Source: Bacteroidaceae bacterium (lineage in GTDB: Bacteria > Bacteroidota > Bacteroidia > Bacteroidales > Bacteroidaceae). From it: a stretch of 53,952 nucleotides of DNA. Under the pieces are notes generated by a model, which made no database searches, was not told where the DNA came from, and worked only from the letters and a program-made list of their open reading frames with translations. Shown here piece after piece: positions 34,297 to 41,547 of the stretch (position 1 is the stretch's first letter; every line of letters begins with the position of its first letter). Both the position numbers and the translations under genes were made by a program. The DNA lies in NCBI GenBank assembly GCA_900770665.1, contig CAAGKZ010000018.1, positions 1 to 53,952 of the forward strand, written 5' to 3'.

Positions 34297-34315
34297 TATT
34301 TTTAGACATAAGAAC
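34297..34315. repeat. Copy of the motif tatttttagacataagaac
   Basis: The 19 nt match 11218-11236 with one difference (t for c). Both copies lie in gaps upstream of genes in the same operon. The ATG of the rejected phosphatase extension lies within it. Confidence 0.6.
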
Positions 34316-34340
34316 ACTACTGCGAACTGAAAGGTTAAAG

Positions 34341-34353
34341 GTGAAAACGGAAA
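34341..34353 (+). repeat. Left 13-bp inverted repeat flanking the IVP gene
   Basis: gtgaaaacggaaa is the exact reverse complement of 34778-34790. A further direct copy lies at 34248-34260. Confidence 0.8.
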
Positions 34354-34372
34354 GGTGATTATTTTTTGGGTG

Positions 34373-34723
34373 TTAATGCTTGTTTTTTGCAGTTTTGATA
34401 CTGGAGGTTATTATTGCAATTACCTCCTTGAGCTCTTCGTTGAGTAAATTGAACTGGCATTGCTCTATTATTTGGCTTTCGTATAGCAACTCAAGCCAAT
34501 ATTGCGTTTCATCAGCTTCCTTAAGTGCAATTGCTAGTTTGTTTACAAAATCTGCTTTGCTTTGAGCATTTTTACGTTCACGTGCATTGGCCCCAATGCT
34601 AGTTCCAGAGCGAAGTATCTGTTTTGAAAGTACAAATTCATGTTTTTCTTCTTGTAGAAACCGCGTGAATCTTATAATGTTAACAGCAAACGCTTTGCTT
34701 TTAGTGTCAACTATGTGCTCCAT
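34373..34723 (-). CDS. Four-helix-bundle protein (23S rRNA intervening-sequence protein family)
   Basis: A 116-residue helical protein with the family pattern SKAFAVNIIRFTRFLQEEKHEFVLSKQILRSGTSIGANA, then KADFVNKLAIALKEADETQYWLELL. Related proteins are encoded inside 23S rRNA intervening sequences, and the fold is shared with the Avd protein of diversity-generating retroelements. The gene breaks the usual wzc-phosphatase pairing, is flanked by perfect 13-bp inverted repeats, and starts right next to a 7-bp array. Its job in the polysaccharide operon is unknown. Confidence 0.8.
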   Translation of the reverse strand: MEHIVDTKSKAFAVNIIRFTRFLQEEKHEFVLSKQILRSGTSIGANARERKNAQSKADFVNKLAIALKEADETQYWLELLYESQIIEQCQFNLLNEELKEVIAIITSSIKTAKNKH

Positions 34724-34727
34724 TTAC

Positions 34728-34769
34728 TTTTCCGTTTTCCGTTTTCCGTTTTCCGTTTTCCGTTTTCCG
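34728..34769. repeat. 7-bp tandem array TTTTCCG x6
   Basis: Six exact units run 34728-34769, with a further unit at 34777-34783. Read with the operon (minus strand) the unit is CGGAAAA. It fills the space between the wzc stop and the ATG of the IVP gene. Confidence 0.9.
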
Positions 34770-34777
34770 TTTTTACT

Positions 34778-34790
34778 TTTCCGTTTTCAC
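34778..34790 (-). repeat. Right 13-bp inverted repeat, containing the wzc stop codon
   Basis: tttccgttttcac is the exact reverse complement of 34341-34353. The TGA stop of wzc (34789-34787) lies inside it. Confidence 0.8.
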
Positions 34791-37162
34791 TTTTTCTGGT
34801 GGTAGTGGTATCCGTAACCGTATCCGTAGCCATAGCTGTAGCTGTAGCCATATCCATATCCGTAACGGCCGCCGCTGCTATGGGTTCCGTTGAGTATCAT
34901 GGCAAGACCTTTGAGGCGTTTGGTGTCGTAGATGTTCTGCAGTTCTTCGAGCATTTCGCGGTTCAGCAGGCCGGCGCGGATGACGAAGAGCGTGCGGTCA
35001 CAGTATTTCTCAAGAATCTGTGTGTCTGCGACAATGTCAATGGGCGGACAGTCGATGAATATGTAGTCATAACGCTCGCGCATTGTTGCAATGAGAGTCT
35101 CAAAATGCTTGCTGCCGATTAACTCGGTGGGGTTGGGTGGTGGGGTACCAACGGAAATGGCGTGCAGGTTCTCGTAACCGGTATCGGTTGTTATAATGCT
35201 GTTGATGTCGTTTGTGCCACCCGATAGATATTCGCTGAGGTTACTTTGCGCACCGGATACATATTCCGATGCCGATGCGCGGCGCAGGTCGCCGTCAATA
35301 ACGAGTACCTTTGCACCTTTGATGGCTATGGTTGCAGCAAGGTTCATAGTGAGGAATGTCTTTCCACTTCCCGGGTTGAACGATGTGACTATTGAAACGG
35401 TACATTTCCTACTCTTGTCGTTCATGAACTCGAAGTTGGTGCGCATTACGCGGAATGCCTCGTTGATGACGTTGCGGTTACCGCCCTTTACAACGAACTT
35501 TTTCTCCTCGCTCTTGGCGAATCTCTTTTTCTTGCCCTTGTACAATGGTATTTCACCAATGAATGGGATGTTGAGGTCGTCCAGATCGCGGCGGCCACGC
35601 ACCTTTTTGTTGGTTATGACGCAGATGAAGATGATGATGAGTGGTACAAGGGTGCCGAGTGTGAGTGCCAACATTATTATTGGTTTTTTCATTGGCTCAA
35701 CAGGTGTGTTGCTGCCGGTTGGCGGTGTAAGGACGCGGTTGTTGGATGCCGAGAACTCTTTCGAGAGTTCTGTCTCTTCTAGTTTCTGCAACAGGAACAG
35801 GTAGAGCGTGTTCTTGACCTTCTGTTGGCGAATGAGGGTCTGCAACTCCTTTGTGTTCTGTGTTGTTGATGTGAAGCGTGACTTGCTCTTCTCAATCTCT
35901 TTGTCGGCCTCGGCAATTTGCTTTTCAAGGTCTTTTATGTGGCTGTCGATAGCTGCCTGTATGCCATCGAACATGGCTGTGATGTCCTTGTCGTAGTCTA
36001 TGACAACAGGGTTGTTCTCGCTGCTGTTTGCTGCAAGCCTGTTACGCTCAAGGACTTTGGTGTTGTAGCTGCCGATGAGTGACTCTACATTGGCGGCTTC
36101 AATTCCGGTATTTGCGGGTATAATGGCTTTGCTGCCGCTTTGTGCCATGTATGACTTTATGAAGTTCGCGAGTTCCAACTGACTGTTGAGCGAGAAGAGA
36201 AGTTCTTGCTCCTTGCTGCTTACTGCATCCTGAACGAATGCCTGAGCTGCTTTGCCCGATAGCTTGTTGTCGCCGCGGAACTTTGCAATCTCGCGGTCAA
36301 TAGCCACAAGTTCCTGCTTTATCTCTTCGGCGCGCTTGCTTATGAAATCGGCGGTCTTGACGGTGGCATAATTGCTCTCGTCAACCCATTTCTCGTTGTA
36401 TATCTCAAGAATTGCTGTTAGAATGTCTGTTGCTCTGTAGGTGGAAACATCTTTGATGCTCAACTTGATGATGCTGGTCTCCTCGTTGACAAGTTCTGCC
36501 TTGAGGTTGGAACAGAAGGCGTTTGCCAGTTTGTCGATGTCGTGTTTTTCGATATACACCTCTCTGTCCACAAACATTGGCAAGGAGTGTGTTCGTTCAA
36601 TAGCAATTTTGCCTATCGGTGTCTGTGCGGTGTCGCCAACTATAGCCTGTATGCTGCCCTCCAGTGATTCGCCGTCATAATAGAAATTCTCGAGTGTGAC
36701 GGTGCTGTCCGATGTGATGATGGCGGTAAAAGTGGCGGCATCGTGCTCGTCAAGTCCGAGCGCCTTTATCTTCAATGGACGGTCGACATATATTACGCCG
36801 TCAAAGAACCGGCCTTCGCCTCTGAACTCGAATTCCAACCCAAGACGGCGAATGGCCTCTTTCATGATGTCGGCCGATAGCAGGGCTTTCATCTCGTTCC
36901 CGGTCTCGGCAGTGGTACGTGAACTGCCCAGTTCCTTGAATGTGCTGCCGGTGCCGGCACCTCCGCCTTGCTCGCTCTCTTTTATGAGTATCTCGGCGTA
37001 GCGTACGTATTGCGGCGGGGTGGATTTGATTTTATATATTGCTATGCCGGAAGCGATTGCCAGTGAGAGAGCAAACCAGTACCAGTTCTTGAGGCAGTGG
37101 AATATGAGGTCCCTGATGGGAATGACGTTGTTCTTTTTCTTGTCAGCCTTGTTGTTTGCCAT
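34787..37162 (-). CDS. wzc: Wzc-type bacterial tyrosine kinase / chain-length regulator
   Basis: A 791-residue inner-membrane protein: cytosolic N-terminus, first helix (about 20-38), a long periplasmic Wzz domain with coiled coils, a second helix (about 485-515), then the BY-kinase domain with Walker A NPGSGKT near residue 595, VIDGDLRRA (Walker A') and FIDCPPIDIVAD (Walker B). The last 28 residues are a Tyr-rich tail with alternating Gly-Tyr, the usual autophosphorylation cluster. It controls polymerisation with the Wza-like lipoprotein and the PHP phosphatase. Its stop codon falls in an inverted repeat bordering the IVP gene. Confidence 0.9.
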   Translation of the reverse strand: MANNKADKKKNNVIPIRDLIFHCLKNWYWFALSLAIASGIAIYKIKSTPPQYVRYAEILIKESEQGGGAGTGSTFKELGSSRTTAETGNEMKALLSADIMKEAIRRLGLEFEFRGEGRFFDGVIYVDRPLKIKALGLDEHDAATFTAIITSDSTVTLENFYYDGESLEGSIQAIVGDTAQTPIGKIAIERTHSLPMFVDREVYIEKHDIDKLANAFCSNLKAELVNEETSIIKLSIKDVSTYRATDILTAILEIYNEKWVDESNYATVKTADFISKRAEEIKQELVAIDREIAKFRGDNKLSGKAAQAFVQDAVSSKEQELLFSLNSQLELANFIKSYMAQSGSKAIIPANTGIEAANVESLIGSYNTKVLERNRLAANSSENNPVVIDYDKDITAMFDGIQAAIDSHIKDLEKQIAEADKEIEKSKSRFTSTTQNTKELQTLIRQQKVKNTLYLFLLQKLEETELSKEFSASNNRVLTPPTGSNTPVEPMKKPIIMLALTLGTLVPLIIIFICVITNKKVRGRRDLDDLNIPFIGEIPLYKGKKKRFAKSEEKKFVVKGGNRNVINEAFRVMRTNFEFMNDKSRKCTVSIVTSFNPGSGKTFLTMNLAATIAIKGAKVLVIDGDLRRASASEYVSGAQSNLSEYLSGGTNDINSIITTDTGYENLHAISVGTPPPNPTELIGSKHFETLIATMRERYDYIFIDCPPIDIVADTQILEKYCDRTLFVIRAGLLNREMLEELQNIYDTKRLKGLAMILNGTHSSGGRYGYGYGYSYSYGYGYGYGYHYHQKK

Positions 37163-37184
37163 TTGTCAGCTTGTTTTATGGTTT

Positions 37185-37964
37185 TTAATTGAAACCTCGG
37201 ATGAATGTTACGATGGTGAGGGCAAGTGATGCCACTGAGAACCAGAATGATACCGAGCGGACGGTGTTGCCGTTGATTGATGATGCGCCGGCCTTGGCGG
37301 TGTTGGGCTCTACGTAGACAATGTCGTTCTGCTGCAGATAGTAGGCCGGTGAGGCGTGGAGCTGCGCGGCATCGTTAAGGTTCAGGGTGTAGGCCTTTTG
37401 TGAACCGAACTCTTCGCGGAGCACGGTGATGTTCTCGCGCTTGCCCTGGATGGTGAGATCGCCGGCAAGGGCCAAGGCATCGAGCACGGTGAAACGGTCC
37501 TTGTCAATGTCGTACTTACCGGGTTTGCTCACTTCGCCGATGACCGATACCTGCTGGTTGTAGAAATCCACGATGACAACGGGGTCGAGCACGAGTTTCT
37601 TCTCAAGAATGATGCCTTTGATGTGCTTGGCAACCTCGTCGCGTGTCTTGCCCTCGACATTGATTTCGCCCAAAGTGGGGAAGTCAATATAGCCGCGCTC
37701 GTCGACAGTGTAGGCAAGGCGGGTGTTATTTCCACCGCCGGTGTTGTTGTTGGCGAAGGTTAGGTTAAGGGGGAGTGCCAGTTCCGGGTCTTTGCTGTTT
37801 ACGTGGATTGTAACCTGGTCGCCTGGCTTTAGCCTGATGTCCTGTGGTGGGGCTATCTTTACACTCTCTTTCTCTTTGAGGTCCTGGAAATAGGGGACTT
37901 GCTTTTGTGTTGAGCATGATGCAACAAGCAGGAGCATCAGCAATGCGGGAATGATTTTTTTCAT
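37185..37964 (-). CDS. wza: Polysaccharide export lipoprotein (Wza-like, SLBB)
   Basis: A 259-residue outer-membrane export protein with a lipoprotein signal (ALLMLLLVASCSTQ, lipidated Cys at 17). The Poly_export domain is visible as DIRLKPGDQVTIHVNSKDPEL, then the SLBB segment VSVIGEVSKPGKYDIDKDRFTVLDALALAGDL. A C-terminal hydrophobic helix (FWFSVASLALTIVTFIRGF) ends the protein. It should form the outer-membrane channel that works with the Wzc-type kinase encoded 22 nt downstream. Confidence 0.9.
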   Translation of the reverse strand: MKKIIPALLMLLLVASCSTQKQVPYFQDLKEKESVKIAPPQDIRLKPGDQVTIHVNSKDPELALPLNLTFANNNTGGGNNTRLAYTVDERGYIDFPTLGEINVEGKTRDEVAKHIKGIILEKKLVLDPVVIVDFYNQQVSVIGEVSKPGKYDIDKDRFTVLDALALAGDLTIQGKRENITVLREEFGSQKAYTLNLNDAAQLHASPAYYLQQNDIVYVEPNTAKAGASSINGNTVRSVSFWFSVASLALTIVTFIRGFN

Positions 37965-38112
37965 ATTCTGTGTTTTTTATTTTACTTCTATAGTCGGTGC
38001 GCTGTTGTTTCTTTATTTGGTGTCGGCGCCCGGAATGTTGTGTTTCTTTCGCGTACGAGTGCGCGTGTGTTATTATTTTGTAAAATTAATTTACTCGACT
38101 TTTTTACAGGCG

Positions 38113-38670
38113 TTATTTTTTTGTCTCGTGGTCGAGAATCTCAATGAAATCGGTGCTTATTTCTGTCAAAGCGACTGCTGTTATCCCTTCAATGAGCATT
38201 ACCACGCGCCGGCTACGCTTTCCTTGGATTTTTACGAAGTAGCCCTCGGTGCCGTCAAACATGCCTCCATGCACACGCACTTTAGTGCCTTTGGCAATGT
38301 TTACTTCGTCGGGGCGAAGGTAGGTGATATCGTCATTACCGGCTTTTGTTATGGCTATGAATTGCTCCATCTGATGGTCTGGAACGATGATTGGGACGTT
38401 CTTGCCATTAATGGGGCGGGTGTGGTATTGCAGGAAATTGACTCCCTGTTTGACGGCTTTGATTCTCTCTTTGGTGGTGTGGACAAATATCAGGTTGTGT
38501 ATGGCCGGGGACATCTTGCGCTTTTTTGTTCCGTCGCGTTTTTCAACAAGTGTCTCTTTCATCGGTACGAAACATTCGATGCCTTTCTTGTCGAGAAACT
38601 CCTTTGCGATTAGTTCGCGACGGTAAGGGGCACTCATGGCAAACCAGATTATTGCATTCTCTTTGTCCAC
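38113..38670 (-). CDS. UpxY-type transcription antiterminator (NusG paralogue)
   Basis: A 185-residue NusG-like protein. WFAMSAPYRRELIAKEFLDKKGIECFVP is the NGN domain, and VRVHGGMFDGTEGYFVKIQGKRSRRVVM is a KOW-like domain. UpxY proteins ride RNA polymerase and let it pass terminators in the leader of their own capsule operon. As first gene of a 28-gene operon behind a leader of about 170 nt it fits that role. No UpxZ (the trans inhibitor of other loci) follows. The 148-nt gap to the wza-like gene holds no further gene. Confidence 0.85.
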   Translation of the reverse strand: MDKENAIIWFAMSAPYRRELIAKEFLDKKGIECFVPMKETLVEKRDGTKKRKMSPAIHNLIFVHTTKERIKAVKQGVNFLQYHTRPINGKNVPIIVPDHQMEQFIAITKAGNDDITYLRPDEVNIAKGTKVRVHGGMFDGTEGYFVKIQGKRSRRVVMLIEGITAVALTEISTDFIEILDHETKK

Positions 38671-39027
38671 TGCGAATGTTGTCTGTGTTTTTTATCCCGA
38701 AATTCCGGTATGGATATATCTTGGGCTCCTCAATGGTTGTGTAATGTGTTGACCATTAAGTTTTTAACTTTTAATAAATGCTGAATTGCCAAAATGGCGG
38801 TTAGGAGAGATTGTGTGCGATGATACATCGCTGCGGTTCTATCCTTGAACAAATTTATTAAAAAATATGATACTTTGCAAATGTTTTTTTGTCGCTTTTG
38901 GTTCGTGTAATGATTTTTTACCAAATGCGCTGTGGCGTGGCTCTTGTGACGTCGGACAGGCTAAAAATGATGGGCGGTGAGCTTGGCTTGCGTGCTTGAA
39001 TTCTTGGTGCAAAATGCTACTGCGACA
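38671..39027 (-). promoter_or_regulatory. Leader and promoter region of the polysaccharide operon
   Basis: No gene is seen in these 357 nt. The minus-strand promoter is TTTG (38881-38878), a 20-bp spacer and TAAATTTG (38857-38850), a full consensus match. Transcription would start near 38843, leaving a leader of about 170 nt with small hairpins (gccaaaatggc, and cgatgatacatcg), the expected target of UpxY antitermination. I saw no long inverted repeats around the promoter, so inversion control is not supported. Confidence 0.6.
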
Positions 39028-39753
39028 TCATTTTGGCGTGATGCGCGCGAGATAGTCGTAATGCTCGCCGTCGATGCACTTCTCGCAGACGAAACCATGC
39101 TCCTCGGCATACATTGAGAGGGTGTCAATGTCTATGTATAGCCAATCGAACGGTTCGCCGGTGATGTTCTTGTAGCGCATCTTGTAGTCAATTTCTCCAT
39201 AATATCCGGCTGCGAGGTCTATGTCCATGGCGCCATCGTCGTCCATGAAGACGTATCTTATGTCCGAGGAGTCGAGCAATACTTGACCGCCCGGTGCAAG
39301 AAGGCGTTTGATGCTGCGGAAAAAAAGTGGCAGGCGCTCAGTTTTGCCTACAATGCCGATACCGTTCATCGCAAGCAGAATGGTGTCGAACTTCTCGGTG
39401 AATGTCTCGTCAAAGAAATTTATATTGCGGGCGTCAATTCCCCGGGATTGCATGACCTCGACCGAAAGTTCGGAAATGTCGATGGCGACGGGTGTGAGGC
39501 CTCGTTCCTTGAGTACGATGCTGTGACAGCCGCTACCGGCTCCAACGTCGAGTATCTTGCCGCGGCATAGTTCAATGGCTTTCTGTTCCTGAATCGGCAT
39601 CTCGTCAAAACTGCGGAACAGTGTGGCAACGGGTATCTCGTCCTCGTAGAACATTGACGAGAAAACTCTAAGTTTGGCGGCTTTCTTAGTGTGGAAATAG
39701 TCGAAAATCGCCCTTCCCATCGGGTCTTTTTCCTTGTTGGTCGTTGTATGCAT
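39028..39753 (-). CDS. Class I SAM-dependent methyltransferase
   Basis: A 241-residue protein with motif I ILDVGAGSGCHSIVL, acidic end of strand 2 in PVAIDISEL, and FDTILLAMNGIGI as motif II. No target-recognition features reveal the substrate. It is the third gene of a small operon after DUF4254 and the GT9 enzyme, 12 nt downstream, and could act on lipid A-core or on a small molecule. Confidence 0.8.
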   Translation of the reverse strand: MHTTTNKEKDPMGRAIFDYFHTKKAAKLRVFSSMFYEDEIPVATLFRSFDEMPIQEQKAIELCRGKILDVGAGSGCHSIVLKERGLTPVAIDISELSVEVMQSRGIDARNINFFDETFTEKFDTILLAMNGIGIVGKTERLPLFFRSIKRLLAPGGQVLLDSSDIRYVFMDDDGAMDIDLAAGYYGEIDYKMRYKNITGEPFDWLYIDIDTLSMYAEEHGFVCEKCIDGEHYDYLARITPK

Positions 39754-39765
39754 CGGGCTTTGGAA

Positions 39766-40830
39766 TTAGTTGCTTTGTCTTGATATGCGTTGCATTGTTC
39801 TATCAACAATTGTCTGTGGCGGAATGTTCATACAATGGTAATCGCCATAACGGCAAGGCTTGTTGCCGAAGATTGAGCATGGACGGCACTCCAACGGCAG
39901 TTCTATGCAGTCTGCTTTCTCTTGTCTCCACCCCAGGAAACCGGCAAGGGGTGATGTCGCGCCCCAGATGGAGATTGCCGGTGTGCCGACGAGCGATGCC
40001 ATGTGCATGTTGGCTGAGTCCATGCATATCATTGCGTCGAGATGGCTGATGAGGCGCAACTCGCCGTTGAAATTGCTCTTGCCGATGAAAGAGACGGTAT
40101 TGGCGTATTTGCTGCACCATTGGTTGATGGTGTTTTCCTCCTCGGCACCATTGCCAAAGAAGAAAAGTTTGATGCGCTCCTGTTTTGACAAAAGCATGAC
40201 AACCTCCTCCATCTTCTCTAAAGGGTATATTTTCCCATTGTGGCGTGCAAAGGGTGCGATGCCTACCCAACGGTCATTCTCCTTTGACGGAATGATTGTG
40301 GTAAAGTCATCAAGGTTGCCTTTTCCGCTTCCGAAAAGTGATGTGAACTCCGGGGTGAATGGCAGGCCGAGTTTGGCGAATACGTCGCGGTAACGTTCAA
40401 ATGTGCTTTTGAGCTCGCTCTTGTGAGTGTTGTCGGGGTGTACAAGCTGTCTCTTCTCCTTGCGTCCCTTGTCGATGCTTGCCACCTTGGTGCAGCCAAG
40501 TACTTTGAAGAATGTTCTCAAGATTTTTGTCCTCAGTACATCGTGTAGGTCGGCAAAAGCATCGGGGCGTTGCAGTGACAGCTCGCGATAGAGCCTGTAA
40601 AGCCCTCCGATGCCTTTGTAATTTGTTAAATTTATTCCGATGAAATCGAGGTTTTTGGGTTTGTTGATGAAGAATTGTCCAAACCTCTCGCGGCTCACGA
40701 AAATAAAACGGTGTTCGGGGTAAGTCTCGCTAAGTGAATATAGCAATGGAATGGTCATTGCTATATCGCCTACTGCCGAGAAACGTGTTATCAGTATGGT
40801 CTTTGACTTGCTGTTATTTTTTTGAACCAT
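39766..40830 (-). CDS. GT9 family glycosyltransferase (ADP-heptose:LPS heptosyltransferase-like)
   Basis: A 354-residue GT-B enzyme: ILITRFSAVGDIAMTIPLLYSL is the GT9 N-terminal signature. KPKNLDFIGINL, WVGIAPFARHNGKIYP and a C-terminal DAMICMDSANMHMASLVGTPAISIWGATSP (donor-binding loop) complete the pattern. The start is taken at ATG 40830, overlapping the DUF4254 gene by 17 nt; ATG 40857 would add nine residues. Likely role: heptose or similar sugar transfer to the lipopolysaccharide core. Confidence 0.85.
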   Translation of the reverse strand: MVQKNNSKSKTILITRFSAVGDIAMTIPLLYSLSETYPEHRFIFVSRERFGQFFINKPKNLDFIGINLTNYKGIGGLYRLYRELSLQRPDAFADLHDVLRTKILRTFFKVLGCTKVASIDKGRKEKRQLVHPDNTHKSELKSTFERYRDVFAKLGLPFTPEFTSLFGSGKGNLDDFTTIIPSKENDRWVGIAPFARHNGKIYPLEKMEEVVMLLSKQERIKLFFFGNGAEEENTINQWCSKYANTVSFIGKSNFNGELRLISHLDAMICMDSANMHMASLVGTPAISIWGATSPLAGFLGWRQEKADCIELPLECRPCSIFGNKPCRYGDYHCMNIPPQTIVDRTMQRISRQSN

Positions 40831-41425
40831 AGAGAACCGGGTTGAGCGCGGGGTCATTGTACATCTTCATCTGTCGGTACACCTTCATGAATTTGCGTCC
40901 GGCAGCAATGTCGTCAAGCAGTTGTCCAATGGATGTTGTCATGTCCTTGTACTGCTCGTTGAGAATGTCGAGCTTTGCCTGGCATTTTGCGCAATGCTCC
41001 TCATCGACATCGGTACGGTTTACCTCCTCCTGCATGTGATATATCTTAAGTGCGAGGATGGAGTAACGGTCTACAGCCCAAGCCGGGCTCTCGGTGTTTA
41101 TGGTTGCGCCTTCGCATGGTGTCACATCCTTGTAAAGGTCGAGGAAGTAACTGTCAATGAGTTCTACCAGGTCTGTGCGGTCCTGGTTCGACTTGTCTAT
41201 GCGGCGTTTGAGTGTCAATGCTTCAACGGGGTCTATCTCGGGATTGCGTATGATGTCCTCGAAATGCCACTGTACCGTGTCTATCCAGCATTTCAGGTAA
41301 AGATAATACTCGATGCTCTTTACCGGGTAGGGGTTGTTTATGGGGGTGTCCACATTGTCTGTCTTGTGGTAGTCCGCAATGGCCTCATTGAATATTGGCC
41401 AGCTCATCTCGGTGAATTTTTCCAT
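40814..41425 (-). CDS. DUF4254 family protein
   Basis: A 203-residue, mostly helical soluble protein of a Bacteroidetes-typical family with no known activity. Visible features are NPYPVKSIEYYLYLKCWIDTVQWHFEDIIRNPEI, and a Cys pair (HCAKCQAKL). It leads the operon with GT9 and the methyltransferase, a common arrangement in this phylum that hints at a role in lipopolysaccharide core assembly. That link rests on neighbourhood only. Confidence 0.75.
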   Translation of the reverse strand: MEKFTEMSWPIFNEAIADYHKTDNVDTPINNPYPVKSIEYYLYLKCWIDTVQWHFEDIIRNPEIDPVEALTLKRRIDKSNQDRTDLVELIDSYFLDLYKDVTPCEGATINTESPAWAVDRYSILALKIYHMQEEVNRTDVDEEHCAKCQAKLDILNEQYKDMTTSIGQLLDDIAAGRKFMKVYRQMKMYNDPALNPVLYGSKK

Positions 41426-41456
41426 GATGTATGTTTATTTGTTCCTCTTTAATATG

Positions 41457-41487
41457 CAAAGCTAACTATTTTAATTTTATCTGCAAA
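41457..41487 (-). promoter_or_regulatory. Bacteroides-type promoter of the DUF4254-GT9-methyltransferase operon
   Basis: On the minus strand TTTG (41487-41484), a 19-bp spacer and TAGCTTTG (41464-41457) match the consensus. The leader to ATG 41425 is about 25 nt. Confidence 0.65.
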
Positions 41488-41516
41488 ACTTTAACCGAAA
41501 AGTCGTGATTACTGAT

Positions 41517-41524
41517 TATATTTG
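41517..41524 (+). promoter_or_regulatory. -7 element of pdxB
   Basis: TATATTTG matches TAnnTTTG. No clear -33 TTTG lies at the right distance. It places transcription start near 41531, just ahead of ATG 41548. Confidence 0.45.
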
Positions 41525-41547
41525 TGCGTAAAAACGTTTATGTAGAT

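Noticed and set aside
34217..34309. 31-residue extension of the PHP phosphatase from ATG 34309
   Set aside because: It is encoded mostly by the 7-bp array and shared intergenic motif, and homologues begin at the WPF-KK segment. It is kept as a possible slippage product in the findings.
34373..34723. Diversity-generating retroelement accessory gene (Avd)
   Set aside because: No reverse transcriptase, template or variable repeat is in the window; only the protein fold is shared.
38671..39027. Invertible promoter of the polysaccharide operon
   Set aside because: Only short hairpins (under 10 bp) are seen; no long inverted repeats bracket the promoter.
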